A stretch of 64,000 bases of DNA, from assembly GCA_030428255.1 (NCBI GenBank), contig JAUIBT010000013.1, positions 1 to 64,000 of the forward strand. Reading direction: 5' to 3'. Shown piece by piece: positions 50,266 to 58,346 of this stretch. The position numbers were made by a program, and so were the translations under genes. The stretch's first letter is position 1, and every line of letters begins with the position of its first letter. The stretch comes from Alphaproteobacteria bacterium (GTDB lineage: Bacteria > Pseudomonadota > Alphaproteobacteria > UBA7985 > JAUIBT01). The notes below the pieces were generated by a model. That model was not told the DNA's origin and did not search any database. It saw only the letters and a program-made list of their open reading frames with translations.

Positions 50266-51465
50266 CTAACGAATTATGCCCGCAGGGTCGCCCAAGGGGT
50301 CGCCCCAGATGCTGTCGCGCAGGCTGCGCGTCACGGCAACGAAGCGATTGACCCGCGGAATGTCATAGGCGGCCTTCAAACTGATGCGCTGTGTTTCAAG
50401 GCCGGGCCCAGAGATCACCAGCTCACCCACCACGTCACCCGCTTTGATCGGGGCATCGACCGGGCCATCATACATGACCTTTGCAGACAGTTTGTGCTCG
50501 TCGGCTTTGCGAATGGTCAGCGTGAGGCCGCTCGACACCTTCAAAGGCACATAGGGTTTGGTCCCCAGCCAGACCCGGGCGTGCTCGACGATCTGGTTGT
50601 CATGCACGACGGCGAAGGTCGAGAAGGTTCGCAGCGCCCAATCCATCACGCGCCGCCCCTCTTTGGCGCGTTGAACCTTCGAGTCCATGCCGTTCAGGAC
50701 CATGACAACCCGGCGATTGCCCTGCTTGGCCGATCCTGCCAAGCCGTAGCCGCCCAGTTCTGTATGACCGGTTTTTAGGCCATCGGCTCCCAAATTATCG
50801 TCTAACAACGGATTACGGTTTGCCTGCTCAACGCCACCCCACTTGAAGGAGCGCGTTTGGAACATTTGGTATTCATCAGGAAACTCTTGGATCAACGCCG
50901 CACTGACCAAAGCGATATCGCGCGCTGTAGACACGTGGCCCGGATCGGGCCAGCCGCTGGCGTTGACAAAATGGGTGTTGCGCATGCCCAGTTGTTCGGC
51001 CGCCTGGTTCATCAGGATGCTAAATGCTTCTTCTGATCCCGCGATGCCTTCGGCTATGGCAATGGCCGCATCATTACCTGAGACAATCATCAAGCCCGTC
51101 AAGAGGTCGCGATAAGACACCCGTTCGCCTTCAACCAGGAACATGGTCGAGCCCGGCTTGTCGGCAGCTTTCTTACTGATTTTGACTTTGTCATCCAGGC
51201 TAATCTCACCAATGCTGGCCATGCGATAGGTCACATAGGCAGTCATGATTTTGGTCAGGGACGAGGGCGCCATGGGCTCGTCTGCGCGGCGCTCATACAA
51301 GATTGTGTTGGTGGACAGATCAACGACGAACGCCTGCGAGGCGACCGAGCTGAACGCCAGCGCTGAGCCAGCCCATGCCAAGAGCAAGGCCACAAGCAGG
51401 CAGAGGCCACCTAGCATGCGGCGAACAGAAATGGAAGCGTGCAATAAGAGCAGTCGTGAGGGCAT
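50266..51465 (-). CDS. dacA: D-alanyl-D-alanine carboxypeptidase (PBP5/6 type)
   Basis: About 399 residues with a signal peptide (LGGLCLLVALLLAWAGSALA). The three penicillin-binding motifs are SSLTKIM (SxxK), SGN (SxN) and KTG, plus a C-terminal PBP5-C domain and amphipathic end for membrane attachment. It trims the terminal D-Ala of peptidoglycan pentapeptides. The ATG at 51465 (MPSRLLLL) is taken; an ATG just before LGGLC is an alternative, and the frame stays open to 51552. The symbol is by type, since dacA and dacC cannot be separated here. Confidence 0.93.
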   Translation of the reverse strand: MPSRLLLLHASISVRRMLGGLCLLVALLLAWAGSALAFSSVASQAFVVDLSTNTILYERRADEPMAPSSLTKIMTAYVTYRMASIGEISLDDKVKISKKAADKPGSTMFLVEGERVSYRDLLTGLMIVSGNDAAIAIAEGIAGSEEAFSILMNQAAEQLGMRNTHFVNASGWPDPGHVSTARDIALVSAALIQEFPDEYQMFQTRSFKWGGVEQANRNPLLDDNLGADGLKTGHTELGGYGLAGSAKQGNRRVVMVLNGMDSKVQRAKEGRRVMDWALRTFSTFAVVHDNQIVEHARVWLGTKPYVPLKVSSGLTLTIRKADEHKLSAKVMYDGPVDAPIKAGDVVGELVISGPGLETQRISLKAAYDIPRVNRFVAVTRSLRDSIWGDPLGDPAGIIR

Positions 51466-51595
51466 GAGGTCCAAGGTGAGCTGTGAAGGTCTAAGGTTGA
51501 GCTGCGGCTCTGGAGCCACGCTTTGATTACTGCGACAGAGCCGTGGCAGCAATTTGTTATTGATGCCTATCCACCGCTGGCAGTGGATGGCCGCC

Positions 51596-52255
51596 TTACT
51601 TCACCTCATCGGGCGGCGGAGCAAGCCCCTCTTGGCGAAGCTGGGCCTCCAGCACATCGATTTGAACATTCAGCGCGCGGGTTTGGCGCTCCGCCTTGCG
51701 CCGGCGAAAACTCGCAAACAGCTCTTGCAAACGCTGGCAGGTGCCTTCCAGCCGTTTGCGCGCGGCTTGATCATGACGCGCTCCGGCCTCTAGAGACTGC
51801 TCGAGCAAAGCTAGGACCTGCGGCAGGTAGTGCAAGAGCGCCCGTCGATCGTGGCGAAATTCTCCTGGTTGCGCTTCGGCCTCGCGCACCATAGCCTGGG
51901 CGTCAGCCAAGATCGCGTCAATCGCAGCACTGACGCTCCGCCCGTGTACCGAAAGCTTATCTCTCAGTTCGTGCAGCGCCATGAGCGTCTGGCGCACGGT
52001 TTGCATGTCCGCAGCGCTCGGATGCCCGCTTGTGTCTCCATCCCGCGCTGAACCCTTCATTGGGTTGTTTGCTGGGTTGCCTTTTTCCTTTGATTTGTAA
52101 GGGGCCAGGCTGAACCAAAGCGCCACCCAAATCGCCAGAGCAATGCCCATGGCCGTGATGGGGGGAACGCGCAGCGCAAACTCCAACACCAGCAAGCTCA
52201 GACCGGCAAAGGCTAGGGCAATCAAGTCGCGATTACGTTGCAGCCAAGATATCAT
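51596..52255 (-). CDS. XpaC-like membrane protein (5-bromo-4-chloroindolyl phosphate hydrolysis family)
   Basis: A 219-residue protein. Two adjacent N-terminal transmembrane helices (LIALAFAGLSLLVLEFAL; MGIALAIWVALWFSL) precede a cytoplasmic helical domain. The segment HDRRALLHYLPQVLALLEQS resembles the 'LxYYLPxxLxLLExY' block of the XpaC/Halogen_Hydrol family. XpaC genes normally pair with telA (toxic-anion resistance), but no telA is near. It follows btaB by 55 bp on the same strand and may be co-transcribed. Family assignment is moderate, function unknown. Confidence 0.6.
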   Translation of the reverse strand: MISWLQRNRDLIALAFAGLSLLVLEFALRVPPITAMGIALAIWVALWFSLAPYKSKEKGNPANNPMKGSARDGDTSGHPSAADMQTVRQTLMALHELRDKLSVHGRSVSAAIDAILADAQAMVREAEAQPGEFRHDRRALLHYLPQVLALLEQSLEAGARHDQAARKRLEGTCQRLQELFASFRRRKAERQTRALNVQIDVLEAQLRQEGLAPPPDEVK

Positions 52256-52310
52256 GCAGCGCTCTTCCTTTGGCTAGGGGATACATCGACGGCAGCAGGC
52301 AGCGGCGCTT

Positions 52311-52970
52311 CTAAAGTGGCTTCTTCTTCGCCAGCGTCAAGATTGCATAGCCACCAAAGATGCACGTCTGCTCGACCTCGGCGTCGGCCAACTCCAGTGC
52401 CCAAGCGTGAATGCCGGGGTCTGGGCGAACATGAAAGGCCGCCAGAAAAGCGAAAAATGCGCGCCGCAAGGGTGCTGGCCAAGCGGCGAGATCGCCAAAA
52501 TCGACCACCGAGAGACCGCCCCCGTTCGGCAGCATGGCCCAAGCGCGATCTAGCGCCGCGCGCCAGTCGGGAATCATGGTCAGGCAATAGGAAAAGACAA
52601 AGCGATCCAAGGGGGCATAGTCGGCAGGCAACATGCGCTCAGGGTCAAAGTCCTCGGCGTAGGCCTGGACCAGGGGAATGCCTGTCATCTTGGCGCGCGC
52701 CAAGTTGGCCGCCGCTGTCTCCAGCATGGCACTCGAGGCGTCGAATCCGCACACCTTGGCCTCTGGGTATCGCCGCGCTAGCACGATCAAGTTTCGGGCA
52801 GTGCCGCAGCCGACCTCGCACACCCGCTCCCCCGGCTTGAGCGCCAACTCGCGCAACAAACGGTCGCGGCCAAACAGGAAAAACTTGCGGCTCAGATCGT
52901 AAATGTGGCGGGTGTGTTGATAGATCTGATCCATCAATGCACCGTGGTCCTTGCGCAAGTTCTCGCTCAT
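52311..52970 (-). CDS. btaB: S-adenosylmethionine-dependent diacylglyceryl-homoserine N-methyltransferase
   Basis: A 219-residue class I methyltransferase with motif I VCEVGCGTARNLIVLA near residue 50, VCGFDASSAML, and a YDLSRKFFLFGRD N-terminal segment typical of BtaB. It adds three methyl groups to diacylglyceryl-homoserine to give the betaine lipid DGTS. Its ATG overlaps the btaA stop by 4 nt, so the two are translationally coupled, which strongly supports the pair assignment. Confidence 0.92.
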   Translation of the reverse strand: MSENLRKDHGALMDQIYQHTRHIYDLSRKFFLFGRDRLLRELALKPGERVCEVGCGTARNLIVLARRYPEAKVCGFDASSAMLETAAANLARAKMTGIPLVQAYAEDFDPERMLPADYAPLDRFVFSYCLTMIPDWRAALDRAWAMLPNGGGLSVVDFGDLAAWPAPLRRAFFAFLAAFHVRPDPGIHAWALELADAEVEQTCIFGGYAILTLAKKKPL

Positions 52971-54205
52971 GCGCTGGTCTTCTCATAGGCGTGAAAGCCG
53001 CCATAGATGGATGAACGATCGCGCTTATGCCAGCCCTGGGACTCGTGCTCCAGGTAGCGCCATTTGGTCAATATGTCCCCTGGAATGCGGCCCGGTAAAA
53101 TCGTGTCAGCCCCCGCTGTTCTGAAGATAACGCGCGCGCCAGGTTTGGCGCTGCGGTCAATTTGCTGCCAAAGCGCGGTCAACTGCGCATCGTTCATCCA
53201 GTCTTGCGCATCCAACAGCACAAAGCCGTCCAGGCTGTGGTCGCCCTCGCCTTCCAGGTGTTGGCCGAAATTGGAGTGCTTGATCGTTACGTTGTCCGCG
53301 CGCTGTTGCAGCTTGGTGTAGTGGCGCTCTTCGAGATAGCGTGGAATGGCACGACGGTGCTTGGTGTCATACTTGCGCCCGAAGGCCTGCCAGGCAAAGT
53401 AGTTGCTGGATATCTCGTAATCGCAGGCCAAGTGCTTTAGCCTCTGGTCCAGCACGTCCACCATGTGGCCAGAGCTGCTGGCGTCTTTCAGGGCTTCGAA
53501 CTGCGCAGGCGGAATGCCGAGGCCGTAGAGCGACACCGGCAAATTGCAGAGCCAGCGGACGACGGGCGACTTGAAGACCAACCCCAAGGTGTTTTCATAC
53601 AGCCAAAGCTGTTCGGCGCTGGTTTGAGCCTCTAGCAAGCGTTTGGGGTTCTTGCCGTGCAAATAGGCCATCAGGTGGACCAGGCCGATATAGCGTCCCA
53701 GCAAGCCAAAGCGGTAAAAATTGCGCTGGAACATAGAAATGCGGCGGTTGCCAACTAAGGTGCGCCCTTCCCAATAGCGGCGCGTTGTCTCGTCCAGATG
53801 GGGCATGATGAAGCTCTGGTAGGCCTGCTTATTGGCCTTTTCATCAGCGCACCCAAAATAGCGAAAGAAGGCTTCGTGGCTCGGTAGGTGCTTCAAAGCT
53901 GCCAACTTAAGCCGATTGAGCGCGACGTGGGTCTCATTGATATCGACCGCCGTTATGGTCACGTCTTCTGCGGTCAGGTAGTTCAGGACGTTGCAGCCGC
54001 CAGAGGCGATGGTGACAATCTTTGCCCCAGGTTTGAAGGCCAAAGCTTCAATATCGACTTCCGGGTCTTCCCAAATTTGCGGATAGACCAGGTTCTTGAA
54101 GAGCTGGGCGAACAATCCATCCAGCAGGCTCTTTTTCGAGCGCATGAGCGATGCAGCGTTCAAATCTGGGTCCAGGGCGTCGGTCACAAGGCTGGCGTCG
54201 GCCAT
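52967..54205 (-). CDS. btaA: S-adenosylmethionine:diacylglycerol 3-amino-3-carboxypropyltransferase
   Basis: A 412-residue DUF3419 protein. The N-terminus has LVYPQIWEDPEVDIEALA and the SAM-binding block IVTIASGGCNVLNYL near residue 63; the end contains VIFRTAGADTILPGRIP. BtaA transfers the aminocarboxypropyl group of SAM to diacylglycerol, the first step to DGTS. In several alphaproteobacteria this is induced by phosphate starvation. I looked for a Pho box (CTGTCAT repeats) in the 123 bp upstream and saw none. It follows mfd on the same strand. Confidence 0.95.
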   Translation of the reverse strand: MADASLVTDALDPDLNAASLMRSKKSLLDGLFAQLFKNLVYPQIWEDPEVDIEALAFKPGAKIVTIASGGCNVLNYLTAEDVTITAVDINETHVALNRLKLAALKHLPSHEAFFRYFGCADEKANKQAYQSFIMPHLDETTRRYWEGRTLVGNRRISMFQRNFYRFGLLGRYIGLVHLMAYLHGKNPKRLLEAQTSAEQLWLYENTLGLVFKSPVVRWLCNLPVSLYGLGIPPAQFEALKDASSSGHMVDVLDQRLKHLACDYEISSNYFAWQAFGRKYDTKHRRAIPRYLEERHYTKLQQRADNVTIKHSNFGQHLEGEGDHSLDGFVLLDAQDWMNDAQLTALWQQIDRSAKPGARVIFRTAGADTILPGRIPGDILTKWRYLEHESQGWHKRDRSSIYGGFHAYEKTSA

Positions 54206-54286
54206 AAGGTATCCTTTGGTTGTTTGCGGCAGGGTAAGCGAGCGGCGGCGCTAGGCCAAGGCCAAGCTGTGGTTTGCGTCAGTATG

Positions 54287-54302
54287 CCGAGCGCGCGCTC
54301 GG
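54287..54302. other. 16-bp GC palindrome between mfd and btaA
   Basis: CCGAGCGCGCGCTCGG is a perfect palindrome between the mfd stop and the btaA start. There is no T tract, so it is not a standard terminator. It might be an operator or a weak mRNA hairpin separating the two genes. Confidence 0.4.
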
Positions 54303-54328
54303 TAGTGCCACCTTGGACGAAGCACTGC

Positions 54329-57300
54329 CTAGCTCGCCAGTGCCGCCATATTCTTGACCAGGGTCTTGACCGATTTGATACGCTCTTGCTCGCTGTCCAG
54401 GCGGCGTTTGTAGACCAGGCGCATGTCAGCGCGCACCGTGATCAGCTTCTGGTTCTTTTCAACCCAAGCCAGCAATTTGTCCGGATTGGCAAAGGTGTTG
54501 CCCCGGAACTGCAAAACGATCCCTTTCGGGCCGACATCGACCTTTTCGATGCCCGCGCGCTTACACATCAGCTTGATAGCCACGACGCTCATCAGATTTT
54601 CTACTTCGTCTGGTAGAGCGCCAAAGCGGTCGATCAACTCTGAAGCAAAGGCCTCAAGCTCGCGCGGTGTGCCCAAATCGGACAAGCGACGATACAAGGA
54701 CATACGCACATTCAAGTCCTCAACATAGGACTCAGGGATCAGAACCGCCGTGCCCAAATTGATCTGCGGTGACCAGTTGGTGTCGCCGTCGCTTTCGGCC
54801 TGGGTGTTGACCTGGGTAATGGCCTCTTCAAGCATCTGCTGGTACAGCTCGACACCGACCTCTTTAATGTGGCCGGACTGCTCTTCGCCCACCAAGTTAC
54901 CCGCACCGCGAATGTCCATGTCGTGCGAGGCCAGTTGGAAGCCTGCACCCAAGTTGTCGAGCGTCTGCAAGACCTCCAGGCGCTTAGTGGCCTGCGCGGT
55001 CAAGGGCTTGTCGGTGGGATAGGTCAAATAGGCATAGCCGCGCTGCTTGCCGCGCCCGACGCGCCCGCGCAATTGGTAGAGCGAGGCCAAGCCAAAGCGG
55101 TCGGCGCGGTGGACAATCAGCGTATTGACGTTGGGAATATCAAGCCCGGCCTCGACAATATTGGTGGCCAGCAACACATCGAATTTGTGATCATAGAAAT
55201 CGTTCATGGTCTGCTCCAGCTCGCCAGCAGCCACCTGACCGGTCGCGCTGCGCACCTTGAGCTCAGGAGCAACTTTTTGCAGGCGCTCCATCATCTTGTC
55301 GATATCGCGGACCTGCGGGCAGACGACGAAGGACTGGCCGCCTCGGAAGTGCTCACGCATCAAGGCCTCGCGCACGATCATCGAATCCCAAGGCGACACG
55401 AAGGTGCGCACCGCCAAGCGATCCACCGGCGGCGTGGTGATGAGCGACAGCTCCTTGACGCCCGACATGGCCATAGACAGGGTTCGCGGAATGGGCGTGG
55501 CCGAGAGCGTCAGCACGTGCACATCTGACTTCAGAGCCTTCAGGCGTTCCTTTTGCTTGACGCCAAATTTTTGTTCCTCATCGACAATCAGCAGACCCAG
55601 TTGCTTGAAGCTGATCGACTGAGCCAGCAGTGCGTGGGTGCCGATCACCACATCGGCCTTACCGCTCGCCAGCTCGTCCTTGATCAAGCTTGCGTCCTTG
55701 CCGGTGACCAAACGCGAGAGCTGGTGCACGCGAATGGGCCAGCCTTCGAAGCGCTGCTTGAAGGTGTTGTAGTGCTGACGCGCGAGTAAGGTCGTGGGGC
55801 AAACCAACGCCACTTGCACGCCCGACATGGCGGCGATGAAGGCCGCGCGGATTGCCACCTCGGTCTTGCCGAAACCAACGTCACCGCAGACCAGGCGATC
55901 CATGGGCCGCCCAGAGCACAAATCTTCCAACGTATCGTCGATCGCGTTGAGCTGGTCTTCGGTCTCCGTATAAGGGAAGCGCGCCGAAAATTCGTTAACC
56001 AGGGCCTCGGGCTGTTCCAAGACGTCGGCCTTCTTCATCAGGCGCTGAGCCGCGATCTTGATCAGTTGGGCTGCGATGTCCTTCAGGCGCTTTTTGACCT
56101 TGGCGCGGCGCAGTTGCCAAGCCGCTCCGCCCAGTTTGTCCAGGGCAACGCCCGCGTCCTCACCGCCGAACCGCGACAGAACCTCGATATTTTCAACCGG
56201 GATATAGAGCTTGTCGTCGCCCGCATATTTGAGCTGCAAGACATCGTGCGGCGCGCCGCCAATCTCGATGGTCTCCAACCCGATGTACTGGCCGATGCCG
56301 TGGTCTAAGTGCACCACCAAATCGCCGGTCGAGAGCGCTGACACCTCGGCCAGGAAGTTTTCGGCCCGCTTCTTGCGCCGCCCTCCTCTGGCGATTTTCT
56401 CACCCAACAAGTCCTGTTCGCTGACCACCGCCAAGTTGGGCGTAACAAAGCCCCGTTCAATCGGCAGGACCGCCAAACCCAAGGTCTTTTTCGGCATGGC
56501 CTCGATCTCAGCCAAGCTGGCGACGCTCTGGCGGATCAGGATGTCATTTTCGCCCAGCAGGCCCGCCAGGCGGGTCTTGGAGCCTTCGCTGAGGCCCGCC
56601 AGCACCACGCGCCGCCCCTGCCCTTGCAAGCCGCGCATATGGTCACGAAAGGCCTTGTAAAGGTCGGTGTCGGGATCTTTGCGCTGGGCTTCAAAGTTCA
56701 AGCCGGGCTGACCTTCGGCGGATATCTGCGGCACCCCCGGCGTCTCAGGCGCGTCGAAGGGGCTGAGCTGCCAAACCGCGCGCCTGAGCGCCAAGCTCTC
56801 CCACTCCTGATCCGCCAAATAGAGAGCCTCGGGCGCAAGCGGTTTATAGACGCTCTCCCCCTGGCCGCTGGCGTCCAGCAAACTGCGGCGCGCCTGATAG
56901 AAGTCGCGCAGGTTTTCCATGCGCGCATTACGCGCCTCTTGCACCTGGTGCTCGAACACAAGACCGGCGTCGGGCATGTAGTCAAGCAAGCTGTCCAAAC
57001 GGTCATAGAACAAGGGCAGCCAGTGCTCCATACCCGGAAAGCGCCGCGCTTCTGAGATACTGGCATACAGCGGGTCGTCGTCCTGCACTGTGCCAAAAGT
57101 GGCCCGATAGCCCGAGCGAAAACGCGCGACGGCATCGCCCGACAGCATTACCTCGGACACTGGCAGCAAGGAAATGCTGGCGATTTCCTTGATGCTTCGT
57201 TGGCTTAGGGCATCGAAACGGCGCAGCTTTTCGACCTCATCGCCGAACAGGTCGATGCGCACGGGATTGGTCGAGCCCATGGGGAAGACATCAATCAGAC

Positions 57301-57820
57301 CGCCGCGAATGGCGTACTCGCCGGGATCGTTGACAGTGCCGACGCGCGCGTAGCCGTTGGCCACCAAGTAGGCGTTGAAGGCCGCTTCGTCCAAACTATC
57401 ACCCGCAACGATGCGAAAGCTGGATTGGCGCACCTGCTCGCGCGGTGGCAGGCGCTGCAGCAGGGCGTTGACGGTGGTGAAGACCACCCGCGGCCCCTTG
57501 GCCGGGCGCAGCAACTTAACTAAAGAGCGCAGGCGTTTGCCCAGCACCTCGGCATTGGGCGAGACGCGATCATAGGGCAAGCAGTCCCAGGCCGGCAGTT
57601 GGATACAGTCCGCATCTGGCTGGCAAAAGCGGAACACCTGTTCGGTGATAGCCAGCTCTGAATCGTTGCGTGCGACGAAGATGAGCTGCTGCTTGGCGTG
57701 CGACTTTAGCAAGTCTGCCAATACCAGGCCTTCCATGCCATTGGGCACACGGCCCACAAGCACCAAACCGCTGTTCGAATTGGCATCGGCGGAAGATGAA
57801 GCGGGCGTGGTCACGGGCAA
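54329..57820 (-). CDS. mfd: Transcription-repair coupling factor
   Basis: A 1163-residue SF2 translocase that removes stalled RNA polymerase and recruits UvrA. The order is canonical: UvrB-homology N-terminus, RNAP-interaction domain (GDLVVHLDHGIGQYIGLETI), RecG-like motor with Walker A CGDVGFGKTEVAIRAAF and DEEQ box LIVDEEQKFGVKQ, and the C-terminal TRCF domain. uvrA is in the same window but far away. The frame appears intact. Confidence 0.98.
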   Translation of the reverse strand: MPVTTPASSSADANSNSGLVLVGRVPNGMEGLVLADLLKSHAKQQLIFVARNDSELAITEQVFRFCQPDADCIQLPAWDCLPYDRVSPNAEVLGKRLRSLVKLLRPAKGPRVVFTTVNALLQRLPPREQVRQSSFRIVAGDSLDEAAFNAYLVANGYARVGTVNDPGEYAIRGGLIDVFPMGSTNPVRIDLFGDEVEKLRRFDALSQRSIKEIASISLLPVSEVMLSGDAVARFRSGYRATFGTVQDDDPLYASISEARRFPGMEHWLPLFYDRLDSLLDYMPDAGLVFEHQVQEARNARMENLRDFYQARRSLLDASGQGESVYKPLAPEALYLADQEWESLALRRAVWQLSPFDAPETPGVPQISAEGQPGLNFEAQRKDPDTDLYKAFRDHMRGLQGQGRRVVLAGLSEGSKTRLAGLLGENDILIRQSVASLAEIEAMPKKTLGLAVLPIERGFVTPNLAVVSEQDLLGEKIARGGRRKKRAENFLAEVSALSTGDLVVHLDHGIGQYIGLETIEIGGAPHDVLQLKYAGDDKLYIPVENIEVLSRFGGEDAGVALDKLGGAAWQLRRAKVKKRLKDIAAQLIKIAAQRLMKKADVLEQPEALVNEFSARFPYTETEDQLNAIDDTLEDLCSGRPMDRLVCGDVGFGKTEVAIRAAFIAAMSGVQVALVCPTTLLARQHYNTFKQRFEGWPIRVHQLSRLVTGKDASLIKDELASGKADVVIGTHALLAQSISFKQLGLLIVDEEQKFGVKQKERLKALKSDVHVLTLSATPIPRTLSMAMSGVKELSLITTPPVDRLAVRTFVSPWDSMIVREALMREHFRGGQSFVVCPQVRDIDKMMERLQKVAPELKVRSATGQVAAGELEQTMNDFYDHKFDVLLATNIVEAGLDIPNVNTLIVHRADRFGLASLYQLRGRVGRGKQRGYAYLTYPTDKPLTAQATKRLEVLQTLDNLGAGFQLASHDMDIRGAGNLVGEEQSGHIKEVGVELYQQMLEEAITQVNTQAESDGDTNWSPQINLGTAVLIPESYVEDLNVRMSLYRRLSDLGTPRELEAFASELIDRFGALPDEVENLMSVVAIKLMCKRAGIEKVDVGPKGIVLQFRGNTFANPDKLLAWVEKNQKLITVRADMRLVYKRRLDSEQERIKSVKTLVKNMAALAS

Positions 57821-57929
57821 GCGAGCCTTTTAATCGCAGGTGAGGAGGCCAGCAGGTATCAGCGCTCTCACAAGGAAGGTCAAGCGCCTTTCCCCTCTTG
57901 TGCTAACCCGCTCGCCCCGCCGCCGTGTG

Positions 57930-58256
57930 CTAGCGCTGGAGTTGGATTTGGCGCTCGACCAGGAAATCGTAGTTTTGGAACAAATCTGCGAGCACCTCGG
58001 GCACATCGCTTGGAAAGGGCTTGTCGCCTTGCAACCAGGCTTGGATCTCAGGATCTTCGGCCAGCATGAACAGTTCAAAATCGCGCAAGGTTTGCAGGTC
58101 CATCTGCTCTAAATAGCGGTCCGCAAAGGTGCCAAGCATGAGGTCCAGTTCCTGCGTGCCGCGATGCCAGGCGCGCCAACGCAGCTTCTTGCGCAAAATG
58201 ACAGCGTCTTCAGCGAGCTGTTCAACGTCGCTTGATGTGTTCCCTGGGTTGTTCAT
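57930..58256 (-). CDS. sdhE: FAD assembly factor SdhE (succinate dehydrogenase assembly factor 2)
   Basis: A 108-residue protein of the SdhE/SDH5/YgfY family with the key HRGTQELDLMLGTFAD segment (RGxxE), which binds the flavoprotein subunit during covalent FAD attachment to SdhA. An in-frame ATG at 58274 is an alternative start. Its position, divergent from recG and upstream of mfd, is the standard alphaproteobacterial arrangement. Confidence 0.93.
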   Translation of the reverse strand: MNNPGNTSSDVEQLAEDAVILRKKLRWRAWHRGTQELDLMLGTFADRYLEQMDLQTLRDFELFMLAEDPEIQAWLQGDKPFPSDVPEVLADLFQNYDFLVERQIQLQR

Positions 58257-58346
58257 AGCAGCAATCTTGTCCATAACTAGGGCCTGCGCCGAGCGCGAGG
58301 CGGGTTGCCCTGCATATAGCGCGCTCAAGGCCACCACTCCAACGGG

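Noticed and set aside
54206-54328. Pho box for btaA
   Set aside because: No pair of CTGTCAT-like repeats could be found by eye in this gap.
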